Assembly: GCA_038046265.1 (NCBI GenBank)
Contig: JBBSWN010000035.1
Location: 1-19,143 of the forward strand
Origin: JAGWAC01 sp038046265
GTDB lineage: Archaea > Nanobdellota > Nanobdellia > SCGC-AAA011-G17 > JACPIM01
Reading direction: 5' to 3'
DNA: 19,143 bases
Under the pieces are notes generated by a model. It worked only from the letters and a program-made list of their open reading frames with translations. It had not been told where the DNA came from and made no database searches. Below, piece by piece: positions 1 to 6,668 of the stretch; the stretch's first letter is position 1, and the number at the start of each line of letters is the position of its first letter. The translations under genes and the position numbers were made by a program.

Positions 1-8
1 TTTATATT
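1..8 (+). promoter_or_regulatory. TATA box for the exported protein gene
   Basis: TTTATATT lies 30 to 23 bases before the ATG at 31. This is the spacing at which an archaeal TATA box would place the transcript start at or next to the start codon, so the mRNA is probably leaderless. It favours the ATG at 31 over the second in-frame ATG at 40. Confidence 0.5.
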
Positions 9-30
9 AACAAAAAACCTATTCAAACAA

Positions 31-633
31 ATGAAATCAATGCCATTTTTACTTGCCTTTATCTTAATCTCAAGCATAGTTTTTGCAGCAGGCGGTGGTG
101 GTGGAGGTTCTAGCAGATCAGTTGTTCCTTTAGTTAAAGAAACTCCTTTAGTACAGGAAAAACAAGAAGAAATAGAAAAACCCTGTAATGACCGAGAAAC
201 TAGATTTGAAAGAATAAATTGCAGATTACAAAAACCTTCTCATGAAATAAACACAATAGAAGAATCTTGCAGAGTGTTCTCAGATCCAGCAAACTGTCAA
301 AATTCATACAGAAAAGTTCTTCCTTGTTATGATATAAAAGGTCCTGAAAAAAACAAATGCTTTAAAAAATTTGCATTTGAAAACGAAAACGCAGTTGTAA
401 ATTCTCAAAACAAGCAGCAAATTAGAAATTACATGGTTTACCTGCTTTATGATATTCAGGAAAAAGTAGAAGAGGCTTTTGAAGAAAACAAGATAAGCTC
501 ACAAGAAGCAGCAGTTGTTATTGACTTAATAATAAAAATCAAGCAGGATTTGTTTATAAAAAAGTCAAAAACAGAAATTAAGCCTGAAATAGAAGATTTA
601 AAAACAAAAATAAAGAATTTAAACTTAGAATGA
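31..633 (+). CDS. Exported Cys-containing protein of unknown function
   Basis: I do not recognise the family. The 200-residue product starts with a classical signal peptide: a Lys, a hydrophobic stretch over residues 5-19, and a plausible signal peptidase I site after VFA. A run of six glycines (21-26) would form a flexible new N-terminus. The middle holds six cysteines (52, 64, 80, 89, 99, 110), an even number that would allow three disulfides outside the cell. The last 80 residues are charged and predicted helical, possibly coiled coil. The stop overlaps the ATG of the next gene (ATGA at 630-633), so the two are probably co-translated and may act together at the cell surface. The gene call is firm; the function is not known. 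Confidence 0.75.
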   Translation: MKSMPFLLAFILISSIVFAAGGGGGGSSRSVVPLVKETPLVQEKQEEIEKPCNDRETRFERINCRLQKPSHEINTIEESCRVFSDPANCQNSYRKVLPCYDIKGPEKNKCFKKFAFENENAVVNSQNKQQIRNYMVYLLYDIQEKVEEAFEENKISSQEAAVVIDLIIKIKQDLFIKKSKTEIKPEIEDLKTKIKNLNLE

Positions 634-830
634 AAAAATCAACAAAAATAATCTTAAGCATAATAATCCTTTTAGTCTTAGTTGGCACTATAATGTTCAT
701 TAATAATGCTTTAACACCAGTTGGTTCAGAAGAACAAGAACCTAAAGAACAAAAGCAAGAAGAAACAAACTTAGAAACATATGAAGAAGATTTCAAGGCA
801 ATAGATGAATCATTGGAAAGTGTTGACTAA
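630..830 (+). CDS. Small single-pass membrane protein with acidic tail
   Basis: The 66-residue product has two lysines at the N-terminus, one hydrophobic segment over about residues 7-25, and then a very acidic, Glu/Gln-rich tail. The positive-inside rule predicts a signal anchor with the tail outside the cell. It starts inside the stop codon of the exported protein gene, in the 4-base ATGA arrangement, so it depends on that gene's transcript. A membrane partner or anchor for the upstream protein is a reasonable inference. No family is recognisable in so short and low-complexity a tail. The minus-strand frame over the same bases (578-796) is a shadow. Confidence 0.65.
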   Translation: MKKSTKIILSIIILLVLVGTIMFINNALTPVGSEEQEPKEQKQEETNLETYEEDFKAIDESLESVD

Positions 831-842
831 ATTAAACAAAAA

Positions 843-853
843 TTTATATATAA
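843..853 (+). promoter_or_regulatory. TATA box before the 28-codon micro-ORF
   Basis: TTTATATATAA is one of the best TATA matches in the window and sits 30 to 20 bases before the ATG at 873. No comparable box lies at the right distance from the Nudix gene at 969, so this promoter probably drives micro-ORF and Nudix gene together. Confidence 0.55.
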
Positions 854-872
854 AAGCCTTTTATCAATTTCT

Positions 873-959
873 ATGCAAAAACCTAAAAAAAAGAGTGTTA
901 ATGGAAAAAAGAAAGCCTCTTCTAAAAAAAGAGAAGAGAAAGTCTGCAGATATTGTTAA
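873..959 (+). CDS. 28-residue basic micro-protein ending in CxxC
   Basis: Translating from the ATG at 873 gives 28 residues. About half are Lys or Arg, and the C-terminus is VCRYC followed by TAA. The ATG sits at leaderless spacing from a strong TATA box, and no other start nearby does. The Nudix ATG follows the stop by only nine bases, so the two are probably one transcription unit. The frame could be a real small Cys pair/zinc-binding peptide, or a leader peptide whose translation couples to the Nudix gene. An alternative frame starting at 901 (22 residues, stop 967-969 touching the Nudix ATG) lacks a fitting promoter. Composition is strongly Lys-rich, which in A-rich DNA can arise by chance, so confidence is moderate. 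Confidence 0.4.
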   Translation: MQKPKKKSVNGKKKASSKKREEKVCRYC

Positions 960-968
960 TTTTTCATA

Positions 969-1373
969 ATGACGAACTTTAGAATAGCAGTAAAATCATT
1001 TATTGTAAATGATGAAAACAAACTTCTTCTAATTAAAAGACGTTCAAATGATGTTCACAAGCCAGGACAATGGGACATTCCAGGCGGTAGGCTTGAACTA
1101 GGAGAAGATCCCTTCTTTGGATTAAAAAGAGAGACTAAAGAAGAAACTAATTTGGATATTGATATTATTTCTCCTTTGCATATCCAGCATTTTACAAGAG
1201 ACGATGGCCAAAAAATAACAATGTTGATCTTCCTCTGCAAACCAAAGCAAAATAATCTAAAGTTAAGTGAAGAGCACACAGAGCATTCTTGGGTTAATAT
1301 AAATCAAAAAGATTTAATTCCGTCTTGGTTAAATGATGTTTGTAAAAATTTTGAAAATTATTTTGCACCATGA
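969..1373 (+). CDS. Nudix hydrolase
   Basis: This is a 134-residue single-domain Nudix protein, a usual length for the family. The Nudix box spans residues 40-62 and has the form G-x5-E-x7-RE-x-x-EE, with the catalytic metal-binding glutamates present (RETKEE). The position that is normally Gly near the end of the box is Asn here (ETNL). Nudix enzymes hydrolyse nucleoside diphosphates linked to another moiety. The substrate cannot be read from the sequence; oxidised nucleotide clean-up (MutT-like) or NADH/ADP-ribose hydrolysis are both possible. The gene has no promoter of its own at standard distance and no Shine-Dalgarno sequence. Its 3' end overlaps the antisense 53-residue gene by 16 bases. 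A second Nudix protein at 14443-14865 has the same EETNLD box ending. Confidence 0.85.
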   Translation: MTNFRIAVKSFIVNDENKLLLIKRRSNDVHKPGQWDIPGGRLELGEDPFFGLKRETKEETNLDIDIISPLHIQHFTRDDGQKITMLIFLCKPKQNNLKLSEEHTEHSWVNINQKDLIPSWLNDVCKNFENYFAP

Positions 1374-1519
1374 AATTCATTGCCTTCTAATAAATATCCG
1401 TCTTCTTTTACAACTTCATTGCATGTAGTGCAATAAAGTAATTTATGTTCTCTAAGCTTTCTCAATTTATGTCCAGCTTTTCCATTCTCAATTGTAACTG
1501 TAATAATCTTTCCCCCCAT
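1358..1519 (-). CDS. Small CxxC (zinc-ribbon-like) protein, 53 residues
   Basis: Read on the minus strand from the ATG at 1519, this gives 53 residues with balanced, non-repetitive composition. A beta-rich N-terminus is followed by a basic helix (HKLRKLREHK) and a CTTC pair at Cys30/Cys33; His50 near the C-terminus may add a ligand. Two Cys alone cannot make a standard four-ligand zinc site, so it may dimerise, use His, or be a half-ribbon. It is convergent with the Nudix gene and overlaps its last 16 bases. An A/T-rich TTAAAC element lies about 19-28 bases upstream, near leaderless spacing but weaker than other boxes here. The family is not recognised. The gene call rests on codon pattern, the CxxC motif and the otherwise empty gap. 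Confidence 0.55.
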   Translation of the reverse strand: MGGKIITVTIENGKAGHKLRKLREHKLLYCTTCNEVVKEDGYLLEGNEFHGAK

Positions 1520-1560
1520 CGTAAAACTTTAAGAAAAGTTTAATCAAAATCGTTTCTTTT

Positions 1561-1640
1561 TCCCTGAAGGCTTTTTTCTAAAAAGGCTTCTTTTCTTTTC
1601 CGAAGTTTTCTTTTCTAAAGAAAAGCTCAGCAGGAGCTTT
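1561..1640 (-). terminator. Possible terminator region of the radical SAM gene
   Basis: Downstream of the minus-strand radical SAM stop there are several short inverted repeats. One is a 7-base stem with a 5-base loop at 1622-1640, which spans the stop codon. Another is a 6-base stem with a TAAA loop (CTTTTC/GAAAAG). An imperfect GAAG...CTTC stem lies near 1567-1591. On the minus strand T-rich stretches follow. None is a strong stem with a long U-tract, so this is tentative. Confidence 0.25.
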
Positions 1641-3168
1641 CTTTCTGAATTTCTTCGTTTCTCTTTCTCATCATTCTTTTTAAAACTTCCCTTCCAACAG
1701 TCACTGCTTTCTGTTCAACTGGGAAATTATAAAGATTATAATTCCATCTTACATTAGAAATAGTTCCTAAAACCTGTACAATTGGTCTTACCCATCCAGC
1801 ATATAATCTTTTTCTCTTGTACATAGTCCTGAAAATTCCAGCCCATCTTATAGCTTCCATCACTCTCTTGCTTTCCTCATTAATGTAGCTCAATTCTTTG
1901 CAAGCCTCCCTGAAATTGTCTGTCCATCCTTCTAATTCTTGTGGTGGCTTAAATCCTCTTTCTATAGCTTGGTCAAAACTAGGAGTTCCAGGATAAGGAG
2001 CATAAATATTTAGTACATGTTCCGTCTTAGGATTAATTTCTTCTAAATCTTTAATAACATTTAATGTTACATAAACATCTTTCAATGTTTCTCCTGGATA
2101 TCCTAAAATCCAGCTGAAATTTCCCTGAATATCATATTTTTTCAAATTCTTAGCAGCCATGTAATAAGCATCTGGTCCAGAATCTTTTGTCATGTATTCT
2201 AAAACTTCAAAACTCCCACTCTCAGCACCTATAGTTACGCTAGAACATCCTCCATCTTTAAGTCTTTTAGTTAAAGCATCTCTCAATAAATGCCCTCTTA
2301 TTGGAGCCTTCCATTCAAAATCTAAACCTTCCTGCTTTTTTAAATCTAAAATTCCCCACATTCTTAATGGATCTCCAAATATATAGTCATCATCAAAATT
2401 TACATAATTAACTCCCCAGTCCAAAACTTTCTTAATTTCCTCAATTGTTTTTTTTGGACTCCACCCTCTGAATTTTCTCATTCCAAAAAAAGAAATATTA
2501 TAACAAAATCCGCATCTAAAAGGACATCCTCTCGAAGTTATTACACCCAGCCATTTCTTCCCGTCAATATCTCTTATATAATGTTTAGGATTGACTAAAT
2601 CCCATCTCATGTCAATTTCATCTAAATTAGGAACCCCAGGACAAGGATCATTTACAATTATTTTTTGTTCTTCATTTTGAAAGCTTTTTCCAAAAGGCTT
2701 TTTCCAATACAAACCATTAACATTAGAAAAATCCCTGTTCCCTTTTTTCATGTTCTCAGCAATTCCTAAACTAGGTAATTCTCCCTCTCCCTTAATAACA
2801 ACATCAATCAAAGGGTGCTTGATAGTTTGATCTGGTAATAAAGTCGGATGAACTCCCCCCCACACAACAGGAACATCTGGGCATTCTTGCTTGAAAAACT
2901 TGGAAAGCAACAACCCATTTTCAATCATTGGCCCCGACTGTGAAGAAATTCCAAAAAACAAAGGCTTTGAATGTTTCACTGCTTGAACTAATTCACTTCT
3001 TTGTTTTAGCCCAAAACTCTCCAGCCTTTCATCATAAACAAAGACATTATGTCCGTTTTTTAATAACAAGTCGGCGCACATCAACAACCCATAAGGCGGC
3101 TGGTTTGGTGGATTAAACTCTTTTTCCCATAATTTTGGAAAAACTAGTATAGCATCATAATTTTCCAT
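1627..3168 (-). CDS. B12-binding-domain radical SAM protein
   Basis: The 513-residue product has an N-terminal cobalamin-binding-like Rossmann domain (about residues 1-165), then a radical SAM domain. Its CxxxCxxC motif is Cys215, Cys219, Cys222, which would ligate the [4Fe-4S] cluster that cleaves SAM. Later SAM-barrel motifs are visible, including IGAESGS and a GYPGET loop. The DxHxxG cobalamin motif is not evident, so B12 binding may be base-off without His, or lost. The reaction is unknown; such proteins carry out methylations or ring and lipid remodelling. I place the start at the ATG at 3168. The open frame extends upstream to a TTG at 3264, but that leaves only 17 bases to argS. A TTAATAAG/TTTAAA element 16-29 bases before 3168, and a second TTTATAAAT box farther up, both lie inside the extension. 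It is divergent from argS. Confidence 0.85.
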   Translation of the reverse strand: MENYDAILVFPKLWEKEFNPPNQPPYGLLMCADLLLKNGHNVFVYDERLESFGLKQRSELVQAVKHSKPLFFGISSQSGPMIENGLLLSKFFKQECPDVPVVWGGVHPTLLPDQTIKHPLIDVVIKGEGELPSLGIAENMKKGNRDFSNVNGLYWKKPFGKSFQNEEQKIIVNDPCPGVPNLDEIDMRWDLVNPKHYIRDIDGKKWLGVITSRGCPFRCGFCYNISFFGMRKFRGWSPKKTIEEIKKVLDWGVNYVNFDDDYIFGDPLRMWGILDLKKQEGLDFEWKAPIRGHLLRDALTKRLKDGGCSSVTIGAESGSFEVLEYMTKDSGPDAYYMAAKNLKKYDIQGNFSWILGYPGETLKDVYVTLNVIKDLEEINPKTEHVLNIYAPYPGTPSFDQAIERGFKPPQELEGWTDNFREACKELSYINEESKRVMEAIRWAGIFRTMYKRKRLYAGWVRPIVQVLGTISNVRWNYNLYNFPVEQKAVTVGREVLKRMMRKRNEEIQKESSC

Positions 3169-3252
3169 TGGTCTTATATCCTCTTTAAACTTATTAACCT
3201 TTCTTAATTTCCTGTTGAATTTATAAATCTTGTCATGTAAAATGAGAATAGA

Positions 3253-3260
3253 TTTAAATA
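3253..3260 (+). promoter_or_regulatory. TATA box for argS
   Basis: TTTAAATA lies 29 to 22 bases before the argS ATG at 3282, which fits a leaderless transcript. It also lies within the TTG-started extension of the divergent radical SAM frame, an argument that the extension is not translated. Confidence 0.5.
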
Positions 3261-3281
3261 TCAAGCTGATAATTTTAAATT

Positions 3282-4913
3282 ATGGATTTTAAGGCAGAAA
3301 TCATTAAACTCTTAAAAAAAGAAATCAAGGAAGAAATTAACTTGGAGATTCCTCATGATAATATCCTGGGGGACTATGCTTTTCCTTGCTTTTCTTTAGC
3401 AAAAACATTCAAGAAAAATCCAAATGAAATTGCGTCTGAATTAAGCAAGAAAATAAAAGCTGATTTCCTGGAGAAAGTTGAAAACAAAGGCCCATATGTT
3501 AATTTCTTTATTGACAAAAAATCATTCTGTGAAGTTGTTTTAAAAGATATTTTAAAAAATAAATACTTTGAAAAAAGGAAAAAAGGAAAAGTTTTGATTG
3601 AACATACAAGCATAAACCCAAACGCAAGCCCTCATGTTGGGAGAGCTAGAAATGCAGTTATTGGAGACTCTCTTAAGAGACTTTTTGAATTTTTAGGATA
3701 TAAAGTAGAAACTCATTATTATGTAAATGACGTCAGCAAGCAAATTGCTATGATGACTTTAAATTGTACAGGAAAGGAAAAGTTTTCAGACCTTCTTAAA
3801 AAATACCAGGAAATTTCCAAAAAAATAGAAGAAAATCCTGAATTAGAAAAAGAAGTTTTTAATGTTTTGAATAAATTTGAAAAAGGAGATAAAAAAACTA
3901 ACTTAAAGATTAAAAAAATAGTGGATATAGCAGTTGACGGTCAAAAAAAAATTCTTTCTGAATTTGGCATCAAATTTGATTACTTTGACTATGAGTCTAA
4001 GTATTTAAAAGAAAGCACAAATGCTTTAAAGGAATTAGAGAAAACTGGAAAATTATTCACAGATGAAGAAGGAAGAAAAGTCTTGGACCAGAGAGGAACA
4101 GGCCTTGAGAAAAATATGAAAAATGCCGTTCTTGTTTTAACTAGAAATGACGGAACCGGCCTTTATCCATTAAGAGACATTGCTTACACCTTAGATAAAA
4201 TGAAAAAAGCTGAAAATAATATAATTGTTCTGGGAGAAGATCAAAAATTATACTTTCTGCAGTTAAAAGAAGCTTTAAAATTATTAAAGAAGAAAGCTCC
4301 GGATGTTGCCCATTATTCTTTTGTTCTTATCCAGGGAAAAGAAGGTCCAACTAAAATGTCAACCAGAAAAGGGGATGTTGTGTTGTTTGAAGACTTTATG
4401 AAAGAAGCAAGAGAAAAAGCAAGTAAAGAAATATTAGAAAGAAAAACCAAAGGCAGCCCGGAAATTATTGGTTATGGGGCTGTAAAATATGCTATAATCA
4501 AAAATGACCCAAATAAAAATATTCTTTTCAAAATGGAAGAAGCCTTAAGTTTTGACGGTGATACAGGACCTTATTTGCAGTATAGTTATGCAAGAGCCAG
4601 CTCTATTTTAAGAAAGTCAAAGAAAAAGCCAGGATTGAATTTCAAAATTAAAAATATTGATGAAACTATTAAATTAGTTAAAATTCTTTCTGAATTTCCA
4701 AGAATTATAGAGCATGCTGAAGAACAAAGAGACCCCAGTTTAGTTGCAAAATTTTCTTTTCAGCTAGCACAAAGTTTTAACGAGCTTTACCATCATACTA
4801 CTGTAATCGGCTCTGCACAAGAAGACTTTCTTGTATCTTTAACTGCAGCATTTAAAGAAGTTCTTAAAAAGTCATTGAATATTCTAGGGATAGAAACCTT
4901 GGAAGAGATGTAA
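3282..4913 (+). CDS. argS: Arginyl-tRNA synthetase
   Basis: This class Ia synthetase charges tRNA-Arg with arginine using ATP. The 543-residue protein has the ArgRS N-terminal Add-1 domain (about residues 1-95). The catalytic core carries a HIGH-motif variant HVGR at 118-121, preceded by SINPNASP, and a KMSK-loop variant KMSTR at 358-362, followed by KGDVV as is usual in ArgRS. The DALR-type anticodon-binding domain follows, with the YLQYSYARA helix near 430-440. In most ArgRS the HIGH motif reads HVGH; here the last residue is Arg. Length is slightly short for the family (usually about 550-640). The start is supported by a TATA box at leaderless spacing and by alignment of the N-terminal domain. 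The gene is a single unit; downstream lies a convergent small membrane protein gene. Confidence 0.97.
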   Translation: MDFKAEIIKLLKKEIKEEINLEIPHDNILGDYAFPCFSLAKTFKKNPNEIASELSKKIKADFLEKVENKGPYVNFFIDKKSFCEVVLKDILKNKYFEKRKKGKVLIEHTSINPNASPHVGRARNAVIGDSLKRLFEFLGYKVETHYYVNDVSKQIAMMTLNCTGKEKFSDLLKKYQEISKKIEENPELEKEVFNVLNKFEKGDKKTNLKIKKIVDIAVDGQKKILSEFGIKFDYFDYESKYLKESTNALKELEKTGKLFTDEEGRKVLDQRGTGLEKNMKNAVLVLTRNDGTGLYPLRDIAYTLDKMKKAENNIIVLGEDQKLYFLQLKEALKLLKKKAPDVAHYSFVLIQGKEGPTKMSTRKGDVVLFEDFMKEAREKASKEILERKTKGSPEIIGYGAVKYAIIKNDPNKNILFKMEEALSFDGDTGPYLQYSYARASSILRKSKKKPGLNFKIKNIDETIKLVKILSEFPRIIEHAEEQRDPSLVAKFSFQLAQSFNELYHHTTVIGSAQEDFLVSLTAAFKEVLKKSLNILGIETLEEM

Positions 4914-4923
4914 GAACCCTTTT

Positions 4924-4964
4924 AAAAAAAAAGCGATCACGGAAAAAAAGTTTAATCAAAAAAA
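4924..4964 (-). terminator. U-tract terminator of the DUF3566-like gene
   Basis: On the minus strand the stop codon at 4968 is followed by three T-runs, T7 (4964-4958), T7 (4949-4943) and T9 (4932-4924). Archaeal RNA polymerase terminates on such U-tracts without needing a hairpin. The plus-strand argS transcript would meet only a T6 run at 4971-4976. Confidence 0.5.
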
Positions 4965-4967
4965 GAA

Positions 4968-5252
4968 TTATTTTTTATCAAAATCTAATTCCAAGCCACC
5001 TACACGTTTTGCAATTAAATTGTAAACCCCGGCTGAGAAAGCACCTGCCACAAATCCCAATAACCCGTAAAAAATAGGTAGCCAAATAACTGCCCAAACA
5101 CCCATAGGGCCATAAAATGAGCCAGTTCCAGAAACATTTGGAATTAAAATACTAAACAATGCTAAAAAAAGCCCCAATAAAAAACCAGTGACAGCCATCA
5201 AAGAACCATAAACTTTTGCTAAAGACATAACACCAATTTTTTTTAATATCAT
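4968..5252 (-). CDS. Small membrane protein, DUF3566-like
   Basis: The 94-residue product has two long hydrophobic segments, about residues 17-38 and 50-75, joined by a Gly/Ser/Pro-rich loop (VSGTGSFYGPMG). The N-terminus (KKIGVMSLAKVYG) and glycine-rich second helix resemble the small archaeal membrane proteins assigned to DUF3566; that assignment is from memory of the pattern and is moderate. Both termini are charged and probably cytoplasmic, giving a helical hairpin. Function is unknown. The ATG at 5252 is supported by a TATTTAAAT box 22-30 bases upstream. The gene is divergent from the 5341 unit, with two separate TATA boxes in an 88-base gap. Confidence 0.75.
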   Translation of the reverse strand: MILKKIGVMSLAKVYGSLMAVTGFLLGLFLALFSILIPNVSGTGSFYGPMGVWAVIWLPIFYGLLGFVAGAFSAGVYNLIAKRVGGLELDFDKK

Positions 5253-5273
5253 AATATTTTAAAAAATCAGTAG

Positions 5274-5282
5274 TATTTAAAT
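5274..5282 (-). promoter_or_regulatory. TATA box for the DUF3566-like gene
   Basis: TATTTAAAT lies 22 to 30 bases upstream of the minus-strand ATG at 5252, giving a leaderless transcript. It is distinct from the plus-strand box at 5311-5320. Confidence 0.45.
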
Positions 5283-5310
5283 TAAACTAGCGCACCTTAA
5301 AGTAGTAAAT

Positions 5311-5320
5311 TTTATAAATT
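5311..5320 (+). promoter_or_regulatory. TATA box for the 5341 two-gene unit
   Basis: TTTATAAATT lies 30 to 21 bases before the ATG at 5341, so the mRNA for the 92-residue protein and the deoxyhypusine synthase family enzyme is probably leaderless. Confidence 0.5.
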
Positions 5321-5340
5321 GATATTTTTGCTTTTAATTC

Positions 5341-5619
5341 ATGGATTACTCTCAAATTGAAGTAGTTTTCGTTTATAACGGGGAATTTTTCAGAGAAAAA
5401 GAACTAGATGGAGTAAGAAGATTATTCAGTCTTTTTGGAGATTCTGAAGAAATTGATGCAAAAAAGCTTGAAGAAATAGTTGCAAGCCAAAGAGTAATTA
5501 GCAGATTTATTGAAAGAGGAATTTTAGTGAAAGAAAAAGGAAAATACAGAATTCAAGATGAAAAGATACAAGAAACGATTGAAGATTTCTTTAACTCTCA
5601 AGCAGAAAACTTCTATTAA
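5341..5619 (+). CDS. 92-residue protein of unknown function, possible winged-helix fold
   Basis: I do not recognise the family. The N-terminus is a short beta/hydrophobic stretch (IEVVFVYNG). The rest is charged and mostly helical; the order helix, helix, then IERGILVKEKGKYRIQDE near residues 58-75 resembles the recognition helix and beta-wing of a winged-helix domain. No Cys, signal peptide or membrane segment is present. The gene is the first of a two-gene unit, with only three bases between its stop and the ATG of the deoxyhypusine synthase family gene, so the two are almost certainly co-expressed. It might regulate or bind that enzyme, but nothing in the sequence proves this. The gene call is supported by the TATA box and the tight junction. 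Confidence 0.7.
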   Translation: MDYSQIEVVFVYNGEFFREKELDGVRRLFSLFGDSEEIDAKKLEEIVASQRVISRFIERGILVKEKGKYRIQDEKIQETIEDFFNSQAENFY

Positions 5620-5622
5620 AAA

Positions 5623-6537
5623 ATGAAAGCAATTAAGCACATTGAAATTAAAAAAGGAATTAGTGTCAATGAATTAGTCAAGGAAATGGAAAGTTCCGGG
5701 GTAATGGGTGCTGGAGCAATTGCAAAAGCAGCAAATGTTTTTGAGAAAATGATTAAGGACAAGGAATGTAAAGTCTATTTAGGGATGGCTGGAGCAATGG
5801 TTCCTGGCGGAATGAAAAACATAGTTATTGACATGGTAAAAAACAAATTAATTGATGTTTTTGTTACAACTGGAGCTAATTTAACTCATGATTTAATTGA
5901 AGGCCTTGGACATAAGCATTACCAGGGAGACGCTAATGCTGATGATGCTGAATTAAACAAGAAAGGGATTTACAGAATGTACAACAGCTATATGAAAAAT
6001 AATGTTTATGAAGACTTAGAAGATTTCTTTGACAAAAATTATTCTGTATTAAGCAAATGTAAAAATATAAAGGAATTATTAAGTAAATTAGGGGAATTAA
6101 GTCCAGAAGGAACAATTTTAAATTCTTGCTTTAAAAATAATGTTCCCGTATTTTGCCCCAGCCTGGCTGATTCTGGAATTGGACTAATTATATGGGGCAG
6201 AATTGTGCAGGGAAAAGAATTTGATGCAAAAGCTTTTGATGATTTAAAAGACATAATAGAAATTGCATGGACATCAAAGAAAAATGGAGTAATTTATTTG
6301 GGTGGTGGAGTTCCTAAAAATTATATTCAGCAGGCTCTGCAGGTTGCTCCTAATAAAGCAAGCTATGGAGTTCAAATTACAATGGACAGGGCTGAGCCAG
6401 GTGGAAGTTCAGGTGCTCCTTTAAAAGAAGGAATCTCCTGGGGAAAGATGAATAAAGAGGCTGATTTTATAGATGTTATTTGTGATGTAACAATTGCATT
6501 GCCATTAATTTACGGGGCAGTAAAAGATAGAATTTAA
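5623..6537 (+). CDS. dys: Deoxyhypusine synthase family protein
   Basis: Family members transfer the aminobutyl group of spermidine, using NAD, to a lysine of translation factor aIF5A, the first step of hypusine formation. Related DHS-like enzymes can instead make homospermidine. The 304-residue protein shows the NAD-binding motif TTGANLTHDLIEGLGH (about 86-101), GGGVPKNYIQQ (about 228-238), and the active-site stretch SWGKM with the catalytic lysine at Lys275. The segment between GGGVPK and SWGK lacks the HH and the DGSDSGA pattern known from eukaryotic enzymes, reading NYIQQ and PGGSSGA instead. That resembles the DHS-like branch, so the product is not certain. Length is a little under the usual 310-370. 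aIF5A is not encoded in the window. It is co-transcribed with the 92-residue gene and ends at a stem-loop terminator. Confidence 0.9.
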   Translation: MKAIKHIEIKKGISVNELVKEMESSGVMGAGAIAKAANVFEKMIKDKECKVYLGMAGAMVPGGMKNIVIDMVKNKLIDVFVTTGANLTHDLIEGLGHKHYQGDANADDAELNKKGIYRMYNSYMKNNVYEDLEDFFDKNYSVLSKCKNIKELLSKLGELSPEGTILNSCFKNNVPVFCPSLADSGIGLIIWGRIVQGKEFDAKAFDDLKDIIEIAWTSKKNGVIYLGGGVPKNYIQQALQVAPNKASYGVQITMDRAEPGGSSGAPLKEGISWGKMNKEADFIDVICDVTIALPLIYGAVKDRI

Positions 6538-6566
6538 ATTCAAGATAAATTCAAAAAAGCTTACTG

Positions 6567-6606
6567 AAAAAAGAATCACCTCTTTTTTGAGCCACTCTTT
6601 TTACAA
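6567..6606 (+). terminator. A/T stem-loop and T-tract terminator
   Basis: AAAAAAGA (6567-6574) pairs perfectly with TCTTTTTT (6581-6588) across the 6-base loop ATCACC, and a further T-run (CTCTTTTT) follows. It lies 30 bases after the deoxyhypusine synthase family gene stop and is a good candidate for intrinsic termination. Confidence 0.5.
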
Positions 6607-6621
6607 TTTGTAAAAAATACA

Positions 6622-6633
6622 TAATATATAAAG
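6622..6633 (+). promoter_or_regulatory. Extra TATA-like element without a start codon at leaderless distance
   Basis: TAATATATAAAG is a good TATA match but lies 77 to 66 bases before the ATG at 6699, and no start codon is found about 25-30 bases downstream. It could give a leadered transcript of the 6699 gene or a short RNA starting near 6650. It may also be a chance A/T match. Confidence 0.25.
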
Positions 6634-6668
6634 ATTCTTTAGTTCAAATAGCTATTTTCAAAAGAAAG

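Noticed and set aside
901..969. 22-residue frame overlapping the micro-ORF and ending at the Nudix ATG
   Set aside because: It has no promoter or ribosome binding site at usable distance, while the competing frame from 873 is exactly placed behind a TATA box. It is mentioned only as a possible coupling frame.
1622..1640. Hairpin over the radical SAM stop codon as a strong regulatory element
   Set aside because: The 7-base stem is short and overlaps coding sequence. It is listed only as part of a tentative terminator region.
3169..3264. N-terminal extension of the radical SAM frame to a TTG at 3264
   Set aside because: The added 32 residues are Lys/Ile-rich and unlike the family start. The extension contains promoter-like TATA elements and the argS TATA box, and the ATG at 3168 begins directly at the cobalamin-type domain.
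1534..4961. Identical 16-base sequence AAAAGTTTAATCAAAA at 1534-1549 and 4946-4961
   Set aside because: In DNA this A/T-rich, one 16-base match in 19 kb is not far from chance. The two copies sit in different contexts (upstream of a small gene, and after a stop codon).
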